Positions 13,001-23,285 of a DNA stretch of 64,000 bases are shown here, piece after piece. The position numbers and the translations under genes were made by a program. Source of the stretch: Rapana venosa (taxonomy: Eukaryota > Mollusca > Gastropoda > Neogastropoda > Muricidae); NCBI GenBank assembly GCA_028751875.1, contig CM054134.1, positions 48,676,238-48,740,237 on the forward strand. Direction: 5' to 3'. The stretch's first letter is position 1; each line of letters starts with the position of its first letter. The notes beneath the pieces were generated by a model. The model saw only the letters and a list, made by a program, of their open reading frames with translations, had not been told where the DNA came from and made no database searches.

Positions 13001-16000
13001 ATAGATGTTGCATGATCTAATATTCATCTTTGAGCAGTGTTATATGATACAGACCATTTTATATGCTTTGCAGTGTGAGTCTATGCATACATGAAAAACT
13101 TTGCAAACTTACATTCACTTCTGATGTATGACTGTGAGACCTGTTTTGAATCAGGATTTCTGGTTCGTTGATTACTCAGAATACTGAGATAAATTCTGAT
13201 TAGTAAATCTACTGTATGCATTCACAGAAGTATACCCTCCTTCACAACCATTACTTACACAAGGATCACACACTTGTGCACACCACTATGAACTACAATC
13301 ACACTTACCCCACACAACAGCTGACCGTGTTGTTTTGTGCTGCCCCAGGTCCAGTATCACCAGCAGTGACTCGGATATGAGTGACCAGTTGAACCGACAA
13401 GCAAGACCTGAGAGCCGAGGAAACGCTCATGCACGCCGCTCTCATCCCAGTCAGGATTCTTCAGGCAGCCGCCACATGCATGAACGACAGCACAGTGCCT
13501 CCAGGCAGGGCACAGAAAGTGTGCATGAACGACAGCACAGTGCCTCCAGGCAGGGCACAGAAAGTGTGCATGAGCGACAGCACAGTGCTTCAAGACAGGG
13601 CGTGGACAGGAGCCGACAGGGCCAGATGGCAGAGGGAAGGAATGGTGGCCGCCGTGACAGCTCTGTGCCCAGGGGACAGAGAGTGAGTTCAGGGCCACAG
13701 GACTGCAGTGGCAGCCATCACAGGACTGACAGCGGTGGAGGAGGTCGCATACCTCACTCCCACTCTGCCAACTACCTGCAGGGGGGTGGGGGAAAGGCGG
13801 GAGGAAGCAGTGGCGACATGTACGGCTCCTTGCCACGCAGCAAGTCCAGCAGACTGACTGGCGAGGCTCCATCCGGGGCTGAAGTGTACCAGTCTTTCCT
13901 CAACAAGCAAAAGAGTCTGCAAGGGGAGGTCAGCTGCAGCCAGCAGTCACTGGATAGCGCTAAGTCAGACAGTGGCTCCGAACATGGCAGCACGGGGTCT
14001 GGGCACAAGATGAGCAAAGGGGACATGAGACAGATGGTGCAGGACAGTCTAGCTCAGCGACAGAGGCCCCAGGCCACTACTGCACAACACTACCCACAGA
14101 AGCCAAGTGCAGCATCAGTGCCATATCCACATCAGCAGGATGTCAGACAGTGTGGTGTTCAGATGCCTCCAAGGCCTGGCCAACATTCTGGACAAAGTGG
14201 GCAGCATTTTGGGTCTGGGCATCCATCAAGGCAGCAGCAGCAGCAGCAGCAACTTCATTCTCATCATCCTCATCATCAGGGTCATCCACAGGCAGCACAC
14301 CCTGTCCACCCTCATCAGACTGTACCTGGCTACCCTCACCCTCATCATCACCAACAGCGGCAGCTTCCAGAGGGACCACCCCCTCCATCAGCAGCACCAG
14401 GCCAGAACCGGGCATCTACACATCCTCCCCAGCCTGCCCCTTCACCAGGGGGTGCTCCCGCCCCGTGTCCCAAACCCTACCTCCCCTATCCCTCATCCAG
14501 GCAGACCAGAGGTGCTGGTGGCCAGGGGACGACGCTGCCACCTGGCCATGACGGCACTGAGGTGGGTAGACACGTCTCCTCAGCAGGCAGGCTCACCCCT
14601 ACCACCTCCCACCTGTGTGGACTGGGGGAGGCAGATTACCTGACAGTGAAGCCCTCCTCCTCCTCCTCCTGCTGCTACAATGTCCCCCAGTCTGTAGGAG
14701 TGGCGCGTCAGGGCAGCAGCAGTGTGCATGTAGCCTGCGCCACCCCTGTCCTTAACCCTTTGCAGCGCTGTGCCTCCCAGCCTGACTGCCAGAAACTTGT
14801 AGACACTGCCTATCCTGCTAACCTCTCAGGTACCTAGTCTATCTAACCCCTGTCTTCTTCTGTCTTGCTGTGCTAGCTAGTGCTTCAGCTCAGCTCGTAA
14901 TAGTGCTCTTTCTTTTTGGCTACTTCAGCTTGGAGCCAAGAGATGCTGACTTATGTAAGAATGTTAGGTTTAAGTGGGCGGTTTGAAAAGAGATTAGGGG
15001 GGGGGGGGGGGGGGGGGGGGGCAGATAAAGTACATTAACCTTTTTGAAACCTTATGTGAGAGTCTAGCTCGGTATAAAATAGTTTATGGGAGTGTCATTC
15101 TCATGCTGAAGACAAGACTTTAACCAGAGTTTGTATCAGTTGTTGACCATGCCACTATGTATCAGAGAGTGATGATAGGGAGTGAGATGGAATGGCCATG
15201 ACAGGAGTATAGTAGTGTAGCTGAAGTGTGTAGGAAGGTAGTAAAACCAGGTGTCGTGGCGTTTTGACAAAGTCAGAGAGAGGGAGGAATGGGCTGAGGA
15301 ATTGTCATCAGTGTGACTCTTTTTTTAATCAAGCAGAAGAAATAAAGACTTTTTTCAAATCGCTGTTATTGAGTGACATAGAGCAATCAAAGCATGTGAC
15401 AGTTCAGTACTATCTATTCCAGAAAGATGACATGTTTAATCAAATGATGATTAGAACTTAGCATAGAATTTAAGGAAATGATGTGAAGTAACCTGTTTGA
15501 TATTTATATGCATTTTCATGCTTTCAAGTTTGTTTGCATTTTAACCATCACATTGCATTGAAATGGAAATACTACACAGATAATATTACATCTGCATCAA
15601 AACCTTCTGGGGGCTGATTAAAAACATCTTAAGGAGGACAGGGTCAAGTTTTCATTTGCTCGTTTTCTTGTTTGCTATATTTGATTAACAGCTTATTAAC
15701 GTTTAGCCTGTACTACTAACGATAACTAGACTGTCTTTAACAACAAACTGTAGATGGTAAAGCTAACAGCAGAGAAATGATTCCTTAACAGCTGTCCTAT
15801 GTCCTTTAACATGTGTCCTGCCTGCTCCCTCCCTGTGCAGGTCAGGGGGTAAATGTGGGTGGCAGATTGATGTCTGTCTCTTTACTGTCAGCTGTGAGTA
15901 TTCATTCATCAGCATGACTAGTTCACTAACGGTACCACACTTTGGCTTAGCGTTCTTTCTTGTCCAGTCGTGTATTGTGCTGTACGTGTAGTCGTTTTAG

Positions 16001-18734
16001 CTTTCCTTTTATTCCCCACCCCTCTTTTTTTTCTTACGGCTTTTGTCTTGTTATAGATCATAGTTATTTGTTTTCATACTATAATTTGTGTGTGTACACT
16101 TGCAGTTGTGTAAAACACACACGAACATGCACACACGAACATACACCCACACATGACAAACATCTGTCAGCTAGATTACCCATGATAGTTGTTGCTTTGC
16201 CTCTGTTGTTGTACTGTTGCTTTAGTAAAATAAGCTGTAAATTGTCAGATGCTTAATCAGGCTTATGCATACAGTCAAAGTGCATATAATGTGCATGTGT
16301 GAATGTATTCAGACAGTGTAAACACACATCCAGGCATACTTCTATTCAGTTTCTGTCTTGTTTAGTCTCAATATTTATATATTTTCAGAAATACAAAAAT
16401 CAACTTTACTTTGGATTGGTTGTCAGCTTCTGTCATAATGGGTATGAAATATGTAATGCCTGGTCATATAGATCAGTAGTTTTGTATATTGTGTGTGTGT
16501 GGGGGGGGGGGGAGGTACTGTCGGTAGGTCAGCGCCGTTTATAAAGTAAATTTGAACTAGGTAGACTGTGTTCTCTAGTTTCATTACTTATTAACTAACG
16601 ATCCGCTTTCTTGAATGTTTTGTATTTTGCATGCATTTCATGGGAGTTGTTTTAACATAACTAACTGTATGTAGTTATGATGGGTCTAGCTTGCATGACT
16701 GGTCATTAATTTTATTGTTCATCAATACTGAACATTGTGCATCCTGTGATAACGCTTTACAAAAGTTTCTGGTGGTACAGTGGCAGAGGCATGGCTCCCT
16801 TCCCCTCCCCTTCCCCATGGGTTTGCATCTGTCAGTATTTCATGGTTTCTGAATGGTGCCTCCTCCCTCCATCCACACCCCTCCATTTTCCATGTGCTAC
16901 TTTATTATGTATATGCATATGTCATGTGATGCGTCTCTGGTCTCTAAATACAAATTATTACCATTATTATTGTCATCATCATCATCATCATCATCATTAT
17001 TATTATTATTATTATCATGGTTAAAGTTGTAAGTGATAACAACATAGTTCTTTTTTAGAAAGCCATTTGCAAAGATAATTCCTATATTTGTTGGTTTCTC
17101 TATTTGCTGTTTGTGTCATAAAACTAAAGCTAAAAGTAGATTAAATATATGACTTATCTGTTTTTCTATGTGTTGATTTTGAGGTGCAAGACTTTCAGGA
17201 ATGTTGAACCAGGAGAAAAAATATTTTGGGTGAAAAATTTAGTTGGGTTAAGTGGAGGTTGAAATATTTATGAATAAACTTTGAGCCCAAATGAAGTTTA
17301 AGCAAAAAAATTAAAAAGATTGATCTAAAAAGAAGAGGAAGCAAGCTACAGCACACATGACAGGTTCACTGAATTAATACTAAATATTTTGTGAAATTCC
17401 TCAAAACCTTTTTTATAAGTTATCTTGAATAGCTTGTTTACCTTTCTGAGACAAGTGCTTGTAGTCACTTTTGTAGGATAAATGACAAATAAAAATTGAA
17501 AGAATCATAGAAGTCATGTTTTAAAAGTCACAAAGTAAACATAAAACTTACAGAAAGGAGAGAACAGGGAAAAGAATAAAAGAAGAGGAAAGCAAGAAGA
17601 GACTGGCTTTTTCTTGCTGGAGAAAAAAACATCAATTGGTATTTATCTCTTTAGTGTCAAGCCTGATCGATTACTCTGCAGAAAGAATGTTTGCAAGAAC
17701 AATAATGTTGTTGTAAAGAAGGTAAAACCAATATTGTTTTTAGAAGTATATAAACACAAAATTAATTGAAAGGGCTTGGGACATGTGTTTAACTGTATTT
17801 TAAAGCAGAAATATTACCAACATTATTTTTCATGTCCAAAATGCCCCAGACTAGTTGTCAGATATTGATAATAGAGTATAAATGAAAATCAGGTTACATA
17901 GATCCTATTGAAAAATTAATAGTAGCCGAGGGTCCCAGTATGAAGAGAAAGTGTGTGTATGCATATGTGCATGTATATGTGCGTGTGTGTGTGTGGGCAT
18001 GTGCACTTAGGCAGTTATCATTGGACAAGATCCATTTATATACGATTCAGAATGCATATTAAACATACCAGTTTTCTTTGTTCCAGTCTTCAGGTGAACG
18101 ACATCACACCAGTGAGGGTGGTGCAGATTCACAGACGTGTGCATCAAAAAGTGAAGATGTGAACAGTGACACAGAAGGAGCTGCTGTCAGTGTTCGTGCA
18201 CTGGCCTCCCGCTTTGAAAACACCGGCCTGGGGAGGCCTGGGGGGTCACGACCTTGCAGCCGCCAAGGAAGCATGAAGTCAGACAATCAGGAACGATCTT
18301 TGAATGGTGTTGGCGTGCACAGGACACGCAGCAAGTCAGAGTCCTTCTCTCGTAAACCCAAGTCTGTGTTAAAGAACAAGAAGAACAAAAATCGACCTCG
18401 CAAGTCAGTGACGTTTGCTGATAGCCTGGCACTGTACGCTAACTGTGATGACGCCAACTCGGGGTATGAGTCAGCAAGAGAGCTGAGCTCACCTCGTGTT
18501 ACTATGGACGATCGAGCCTACTACAGTGACGATGAGGAGAGGCGCACTTTCTACGTGTCACATTCAGACAATGAACTGGACGACATGGAAGACACAGGGA
18601 GCTCCAACAGTGACGACTCCCCACTAGGAGAGGAGGATGCCTGCCAGCTGTGTCACAAGCGACGACGTAATGAGCCTGGACAACTGTTTTGTGCAAAGTG
18701 CAGTTTTTACATGGGCAAACTGAATTCCAGCTAG
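3972..18734 (+). CDS. USP54: USP53/USP54-like ubiquitin-specific-protease-domain protein, C-terminal portion (spliced, 5' exons outside window)
   Basis: Spliced gene, exons 3972-4029, 4676-4770, 6040-6189, 7291-7438, 8199-9793, 10544-10805, 11631-11753, 12240-12420, 13349-14829, (15841-15893), 18087-18734. All junctions have GT/AG sites and keep phase. Seen: the end of the USP domain with VGLVWDSDH, VCYYGKHYSTF and PLLLLYANP blocks, characteristic of USP53/USP54 (Drosophila echinus is the fly relative). The tail is long and disordered, with polyQ, polyP, His-rich and Ser-rich stretches, a conserved DSGYGSSDRNSSSS block, and a block matching the family's KHNSC...SRTLQKR segment. Total in-window coding is about 4.8 kb (about 1.6 k residues), so the whole protein fits USP54 size better than the shorter USP53. 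Family knowledge: long listed as catalytically inactive, with K63-directed deubiquitinase activity reported more recently. The catalytic Cys exon lies upstream of the window, so activity cannot be judged. Oddity: two frame shifts in exon 8199-9793. Confidence 0.88.
4676..4770 (+). CDS. USP54: USP54-like exon: VGLVWDSDH segment of USP domain
   Basis: Acceptor CCTGTTGCAG before 4676 and donor GTCAGT at 4771. It encodes VSVGLVWDSDHPSTE and AAALGTAILLQD, the strongly conserved strand just before the His-box region of USP53/54. It is 95 nt long; the two leading bases complete the split Val codon and it ends on a whole codon. Confidence 0.9.
5213..6039. repeat. 77-bp tandem array carrying copies of a splice acceptor and exon start
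   Basis: About 11 units of about 77 bp. Each contains ATTGTGCAG followed by ATGTATCATCGAGTGATGCC or a near copy, i.e. the acceptor and first 35 or so bases of the USP54-like exon at 6040. The final unit is the real junction. Confidence 0.92.
6040..6189 (+). CDS. USP54: USP54-like exon: CYYGKHYSTF His-box region
   Basis: Exactly 50 codons, phase 0 at both ends, with TGTGCAG before 6040 and GTGGGG from 6190. It encodes MYHRVMPDVRKLPRLQ followed by VCYYGKHYSTFVF and WIYFDDATVRE. In active USPs this region carries the catalytic His; the GKHYS His is present here. The first 35 or so bases are also found in each copy of the tandem array immediately upstream (5213-6039), so the acceptor has many near-identical decoys. 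Confidence 0.93.
6268..6515 (+). mobile_element. SINE-1 copy (5'-truncated)
   Basis: Contains CCTTCGGATGAGACTATAAA, TTCCGCTTTTCGGAAGAGTA, GTGTGCCGGTGG and TTATCCTCGATATAAAAGAA followed by an AATG repeat. This is the core and tail of a repeat seen about eleven times in the window; the most complete copy is at 58108-58445. Confidence 0.85.
6800..7290. repeat. ~56-bp tandem array carrying copies of a splice acceptor and exon start
   Basis: Nine occurrences of CAGATAGGGCCACAGTGGGA or a near copy, spaced about 53-66 bp, the last at the real exon start 7291. Each unit also has CACTGCTCTATATA. Confidence 0.92.
7291..7438 (+). CDS. USP54: USP54-like exon: IGPQW...PLLLLYANP, end of USP domain
   Basis: Acceptor GTGTGACCAG ends at 7290 and donor GTACGT starts at 7439. 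It encodes IGPQWDNVVERC and FQPLLLLYANP, the terminal strands of the USP fold, then VMAPGYAP leading into the disordered tail. The first 20 or so bases recur in every unit of the array at 6800-7290. It ends with one base of a split codon. Confidence 0.93.
8199..9793 (+). CDS. USP54: USP54-like long exon: disordered tail with conserved DSGYGSS block (two frame shifts)
   Basis: Large exon of 1595 nt with acceptor TTGTTGCAG before 8199 and donor GTAAGT at 9794. It encodes a Ser/Pro/Gly-rich tail, a Lys-rich stretch (about 9310-9400), a polyQ run near 9452-9470, and HYIDRRMVESILKHQ. Near 9515 coding moves to another frame carrying NLTIDIPFDNMSLGSQ and DSGYGSSDRNSSSS. Near 9712 it returns to the first frame with VDPYTQYFISKSMVVP. 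The two shifts cancel, so exon phase is preserved, but an uninterrupted reading meets TAA at 9644-9646. Assembly errors are the simplest explanation; a genuine lesion is possible. Confidence 0.82.
10140..10495 (-). mobile_element. SINE-1 copy with tRNA-like head
   Basis: In reverse orientation it has GCCTGGTGATTAGCGTGATG, a B-box-like GGGTTTGATTCC, the central ACTATAAAC core and the TCGAAATAAAAGAATAAATA tail. It lies in the intron between 9793 and 10544. Confidence 0.85.
10544..10805 (+). CDS. USP54: USP54-like exon with proline run
   Basis: Acceptor TTTTTCTACAG ends at 10543 and donor GTGAGT starts at 10806. The single open frame encodes LVEHGQYSSKNGSDPYGS, an acidic and Ser-rich segment, then eight consecutive prolines and EARVPPVPPK. 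The proline stretch could serve as an SH3, WW or EVH1 ligand; that is inference from composition. It ends with one base of a Lys codon completed by the next exon. Confidence 0.82.
11270..11435 (+). mobile_element. SINE-1 copy (5'-truncated)
   Basis: Shares CGCTTTTCGTAAGAGTAGGC, GTGTGCCGGTGGGAACAGAT and the CCTCGATATAAAACAATAAA tail with the other SINE-1 copies. Confidence 0.82.
11631..11753 (+). CDS. USP54: USP54-like exon: helical SISDHFVSMCKKADALM segment
   Basis: Acceptor TTTTTTTCAG ends at 11630 and donor GTGAGT starts at 11754. The 123 nt encode SISDHFVSMCKKADALM and AETTDDISTALYYCDGALG, a predicted helical region preceding the KHNSC block, as in vertebrate USP53/54 (inference from local order). 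Phase is preserved with both neighbours. Confidence 0.85.
12240..12420 (+). CDS. USP54: USP54-like exon: KHNSC...SRTLQKR conserved block
   Basis: Acceptor GTGCCAAAG ends at 12239 and donor GTAACG starts at 12421. It encodes CLKEAMAYKELNSKALAYV and KKHNSCLLKSRTLQKR, which matches a conserved stretch of USP53/54 tails. The remainder is Gly/Ser-rich. It ends with two bases of an Arg codon completed at 13349. Confidence 0.87.
13349..14829 (+). CDS. USP54: USP54-like long exon: Ser/Gln/His/Pro-rich tail with internal repeats
   Basis: Open across 1481 nt in one frame, acceptor CTGCCCCAG, donor GTACCT at 14830. It encodes SSITSSDSDMSDQL, three near-perfect 15-residue repeats (ERQHSASRQG...) at about 13479-13613, a polyQ tract near 14231-14250, a His/Pro-rich stretch to about 14360 and a Ser run near 14655. 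A stop (TAG) lies just after the donor, so splicing is needed to continue. Low-complexity composition makes this part of the protein probably disordered. Confidence 0.85.
13479..13613 (+). repeat. 45-bp coding tandem repeat (3 copies)
   Basis: Three units encoding HERQHSASRQGTESV within the USP54-like tail; the third differs after SRQG. The near identity at DNA level points to recent expansion. Confidence 0.92.
14830..18086. other. Long intron of the USP54-like gene
   Basis: Over 3 kb without other recognisable coding sequence. It holds a 21-base G run (15000-15020), the candidate cassette exon at 15841-15893, a short G run (16502-16512) and an ATC/ATT triplet tract (16972-17017). Confidence 0.6.
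15841..15893 (+). CDS. USP54: Candidate 53-nt cassette exon of the USP54-like gene
   Basis: A strong acceptor (CCCTCCCTGTGCAG, ending 15840) and a donor GTGAGT (15894) flank 53 nt. Read in phase with the previous exon, it gives GQGVNVGGRLMSVSLLSA without a stop and ends on a whole codon. Joining to the acceptor at 18087 then keeps frame (SSGERHH). Without it the next exon must start at 18094 instead. The match of phases on both sides is the support; no homology was recognised. Confidence 0.45.
18087..18734 (+). CDS. USP54: USP54-like terminal exon with CxxC...CxxC C-terminus
   Basis: Acceptor TTCTTTGTTCCAG ends at 18086; a second AG at 18092-18093 allows a start at 18094. It encodes a basic RKSVTFADSLALY block, an acidic Ser-rich stretch (DDMEDTGSSNSDDSPLG) and a terminal CQLCHKRR...LFCAKCSFYMGK, then TAG. 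The four cysteines are spaced C-x2-C ... C-x2-C and could bind zinc; that is inference. This is the stop of the gene. Confidence 0.88.
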   Translation, partial: SSGERHHTSEGGADSQTCASKSEDVNSDTEGAAVSVRALASRFENTGLGRPGGSRPCSRQGSMKSDNQERSLNGVGVHRTRSKSESFSRKPKSVLKNKKNKNRPRKSVTFADSLALYANCDDANSGYESARELSSPRVTMDDRAYYSDDEERRTFYVSHSDNELDDMEDTGSSNSDDSPLGEEDACQLCHKRRRNEPGQLFCAKCSFYMGKLNSS

Positions 18735-21189
18735 CATAACATTCCTTCCTAGAACGATCCATTATTTATACTTCTTGGATTCTGTGAAGACAGTAATTCT
18801 TTTGCTAATCGTGTTGTGCAAAACCAAGCTATGGAGTACACAGGTTTGTGTCATGAATGGATCTCAGCTGTGATCGTCAAATGTCTGTATGAATTTTTTT
18901 CCATGAAACTTTCTCTGCTGCTCCATCTTCAAATTCTTCTTGTATAGTTTTTGCTTAGATGCATTTATGTGTTTTGGAAAAGTCTCCCAGATTGCCCCAC
19001 TTGTCTGTTCCTTGTTACAATCAGCTGTCACTGCCTGATAACTGCAACGTGCTCTTGGAATTTTGTGGCCTTGCATGCCTGTGATGATCAGTCCAAACCG
19101 CGCCACTCGTTTCTTCATCAGCATGTTCTTGTGCTTGAAGGAAGGCCATATCAAAATCATTATGCAGAATGCTTGCAATGGAACATTTTTATTGCCTAAA
19201 CTGTGCAGTACATGCATATCACTTTTCAAGTTCTGTCCAGTACTTGTTATGCACAGGATACTTACTATTATATTGTTGGGTGGAATTAACATATGTAGCC
19301 AATGAAGAATAGAACAAGACATCTTGTAAAGAACATTTATAAAAAGGAGTTTTCTGACCTGTCAGCACAAAAGTGTTTTTAGATGAACTGGAGTCTTTTC
19401 TCCATTCACTTTTAAAGTTGTAACAATATTTACCATTTTAATATTTGTGGAAGTGTGGGGCTTTTTTTAAATAAATAATTGTGCTAATGGTATTTAGGAA
19501 GTAGTAAGTTTAATTTTTGTGAGCACAGTTGTTAGCTAATGCGAGTGTCAGTTGTCTGACAAGATCTTAATGAAATAAGTTCTACTGTTGTAGGCATTTA
19601 GTTTTGAGTGAGAAATACAACTGTGATTTTTACAGGACATGGAATGTGCTTATTTTATATACTTGCATGTGTATGTTAGGCTGTATGCATGAGTTTGTGT
19701 ACATGTATGTGGTTTGTGAGTGTTTGCACATGTACATGCCTGTATAAGTCAGTGGACTACTTCTAACATGACAATAGCTCATATGTTGTCTCAGTCTTAA
19801 AATGCAGTATTTTTTGTCAACTGGATTCTGACTGACATTATTTTATCCACAAAGAAATTAACTTTTAATACAATTGATTTTATAGCTGCTGAACAGTCGC
19901 CTGTTGTCCGTTTCTAATGGACTCAACATTTTTCATTCAGATGTCAGAGATAGGTCAGATAAAGTCAGCTTTTAAGACACACCCGCATTGTGGCTTTAGT
20001 GTCTAGTATGTGCTAGTCACAAGGTGTCGCTGGTTCGGTTCTGAGGTGGGTTTTCTCTGCCACTGTCTAGAGTTGATTCTTTAGGCATGTGTAGAGTTGG
20101 TATGGGCGTTTAGGGTTTGGTCACATCTTTTCTTTTTCTATCATGAGACTTGGGTGTCCAGGATTTGGAATGCACACTTGGGTGAGCTCTAGACTCTACA
20201 GTTGTCCACAAACCAGAATGGTCACAGCAAAGACACATGTTGTGTGAAGAATACATGTTGTTTCCCTTTTCAACAAAGGTACATTGATGTGTGTATAATA
20301 TTTGTATAGACTATAGTGTTCACATTCTTATTAGTGAGACACTGAACATTGTGTACAAAAAAATATTGTGATTTTATCATGTCTAGTGACAGCTTTGTGT
20401 AGTAGACAGTGAGCACTGTATATATAATACATATCAGTAGCTGGTTGTGCTGTTCATTTATTCCTTTTTTTTTTAATGGAAGCTCCCTTGTTCAAGGTGA
20501 GTACCAAGCCAGTATGAAACATATCATTGTTGCTCTGTGCATGTCATGGCCTTCTCCTGTGTCCAGCCAACAAGGCAGCAGATTTTACTATTATTATTAT
20601 AATTATTATTATTATTGGTCCGTGTTGTGGACAGGATATAACACAATGTTGACATTGCGTACAAATGTTCTACACTTTTTTTTGTTCATGGATGTGGTAG
20701 CAGTATTTGTGTGTGCGCTAGAACCAAACAGAAAGAAAAGACGAAAAGATCTTCTGTTTCCAGTCACCTTTACTGACAGAAAACTGCAGATAGCTTTGAG
20801 TGATTTTTTCACTTGGTCAGGACTGTCCTCTTTAAAAAGAGTTAAACCCACACAAAGCGAAAACAGTGATGGTCTTGCATCAAAAATATATCCTAGTTGC
20901 ATATAGTTGATAATTCCGTATATAGCTGATATTTGGATTGGCTGGAGCCTTTCTTTTGCATGTCCTTGGTCCGCAGCATAATTCAGATTTTCAATTTGAT
21001 AGTGATGTTTTCCTGATTTTAGCATAAACCCAGATTTTGCTATTTGATAGCTACAAGAATATGGCATTGTGATGAAATAATAATTCATTTTTACGACTTC
21101 ATAATGCTAAAATTTTTAGAAATATTCCTCTATTCTTTTGATTTTCTTTGAAAAAAATCAAATGAACATCCTACCTATATGAAGATAGC

Positions 21190-21305
21190 AGGAGGATCAG
21201 GACAGCCTAGTGGTTAGACCATTGCATGCTTTGACGGCCCAGTTTTGATCCAAGGGGATTTTCCCCCTGGAGTTAACTTCAGTAGTATTGACTTCACTCG
21301 ACTAA
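21190..21305 (+). mobile_element. SINE-1 head fragment
   Basis: CAGCCTAGTGGTTAGACCAT with a degenerate B-box, then GGGGATTTTCCCCCTGGAGT, matches the 5' part of the SINE-1 copies at 57465 and 10490. The core and tail are absent. Confidence 0.65.
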
Positions 21306-21484
21306 AGAAAAAAATTTTAACAAGAAAGAACAAATATCTTGTAGCTGGCCCACAATGAATTGCAGAAAGCAGAATCATGGTTTCAGTTGAAGTACCAATA
21401 CTTGGAGTTTTACCGCAGACTCTCGGTAAACTGTTTTAAACAGAAGAGGGAAGAAGCAACAGCAGTTACTTACATTTACATTCT

Positions 21485-21680
21485 TCTTCTTAGTTGAATA
21501 CTGAGACAGGAGCTCCTGAGGCCTTGGCAAGTGCTGCCATGCACTGAAGGCCCTCCAGGGGTCCGAAGAGCAGGTCAGTAGGCCAGATATTGGCCCTCAG
21601 GTTTTGGTGTGTTGGACAAGTCTAGAGGAAGTCTTCCACTGTCATGGGAGAAGTGCCACAGGGGCACGCCTCAGAGTCAC
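21485..21680 (-). mobile_element. 5'-truncated LINE fragment with 12-bp target-site duplication
   Basis: On minus it reads SEACPCGTSPMTVEDFL, TCPTHQNLRANIWPTD and LAKASGAPVSVFN, matching the C-terminal zinc-knuckle-like CPCG...H..C region that follows RNase H in some LINEs. It is flanked by a perfect CATTTACATTCT at 21473-21484 and 21681-21692. One in-frame stop (DFL*T) is present. Confidence 0.75.
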
Positions 21681-23285
21681 CATTTACATTCTAAGAAGGT
21701 TTCAGGATTGTTTTCAGAGAAAAATTATGAAAACAATGTAGTTTTTCTTTTAATGTAATCTTATCCCCCCCCCTTTTTTTTGTCTATAATCATTGTTACT
21801 GTTTATGTTACTGAAAACAGAAGATTTTTTTGCATCTTTTCCGAAAGAGAACAAATGTGTAATGGAAGGAAATGGTGCATGCTGGCTTGCAGTCTTATGG
21901 ATATGTATGCATATAGTCAATGTGTGTGTGTGTGTAATGGCTGGGTAAGGTAGTTAATGTCTTGACAGCTGGTGTGAAGAAAGAGTTTGTCAGTGCACAT
22001 AAGAGAATCTTCAGCCTAATACATTATAAATAGAATTCTATGGATGGAAGTTTCCCTAAAACTAAAAATCTTGGAACATGCCAGTGTTGGAAAATTGCCA
22101 TATATGAAACACAGACACACACACACACACTGCCTCAGTTTCATAGTAAAAGTGTTCTGTTTAACAACACTACTTCATAATCTATCTTTAAGATGATAAT
22201 GATCATAGGCCTATGATGAATGCACAACTGAATATGAAATCAACAGCTACCGCATGTGGACATTAAAAATTTTTTTTCTAAAGAGAAAGATAATGATGGC
22301 ATTAGTAAGCAAAAGGCAGTACAGTCTAATACAGGACCATATCAAATACTAAGTATACTTAAAAAAGTCTGTACAATATGCTTTGTATGTGTTTTTGTCT
22401 TCAGTTTATGCAAAGTGGCTTCAGTAAGGCTTTTCAAAATGATGAGAAGTGAAATTCCAAACCTTGCCTTTCTCAGACAACTTACCAATGCAGAAATGTG
22501 CCTCAACAAAAGATTTCAACCCCCACGTATAAAGTATGCCAGATCTTGTGGATTTTTTGGTCTCTGACTTAAGTCCAATTTTTTGTTTTTAGTTTTACAA
22601 ACAAGCTTTATTATTTATGATAGAGTGAAATGCTCTGTTTGTTGAAAACAGTATTTGTAATTGCAGGGCTAGCTATCAAAATCTTTTCTGATATATTCAT
22701 TGGCACATCTAAACACATACTGAGATACATACAAATGTTCAAACATATTTTCTTCAGGCACACACTCATTATGCACGAGTATTTTCATGCTTGTTCGTAT
22801 ATGAGCATGCATAGTCGCAAACCTCCAAGTCATGACAAACTATGGCAATTAAAAGTTTTGAAAATATGCTAGTGAATTAATAGGTGAAGTTAATGAGAGG
22901 CTTAATGTTTTAAGTTCTTTTGTAATGAAGTTTTGTTGGTGCAATTTACGGCACAAACAGTGACAAATGCTTTACAGATAGAGAGAGAGATAAGTAAGTA
23001 TAATATTAAAGAAAGTGCATGTGGTGACTTTTCAGTCTGTACTTGTGAGAATGCATGTTCGATTAAATGCAATTATTTGTATGCATTTGCATAATTGAAG
23101 TATGTTTTGTTTAGCTGTACATGATCTCGAGTGTGATGTGTTCAGATTAAGTGGTTGGGATTTTTGTTTTTTGCTTTATTTGTAGATTCCTCTTTGTGGA
23201 TATTTTTAAAATGTCCACATTATTGTTAAGAAGAAAACAGAAAACCTATGATGTTGTTTTCAAATAAATGTGAATTTTACAATGA

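Larger units (their letters stand above)
18735..23285 (+). other. USP54-like 3'UTR / downstream region with candidate poly(A) signals
   Basis: No coding exon is recognisable after the stop. AATAAA candidates lie at 19470-19475 and 23263-23268; the second is followed by GT-rich sequence (TGTGTTTGTGTTTC) typical of a downstream element, so the 3'UTR may be as short as 0.75 kb or as long as 4.5 kb. The region also contains a SINE head (about 21190-21300) and a LINE fragment (21485-21680). Extent is inference. Confidence 0.4.

Noticed and set aside
13357..14643. Open frames of 133-178 codons overlapping the USP54-like exon in other frames
   Set aside because: Shadows of the repetitive, GC-richer coding exon.
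16299..16544. 81-codon plus-strand frame in the long intron
   Set aside because: No splice-site support in phase and no recognisable similarity.
20409..21088. Open frames of 158-165 codons on both strands
   Set aside because: No recognisable homology, AT-rich with simple repeats, in the 3' region of the USP54-like gene; likely chance.
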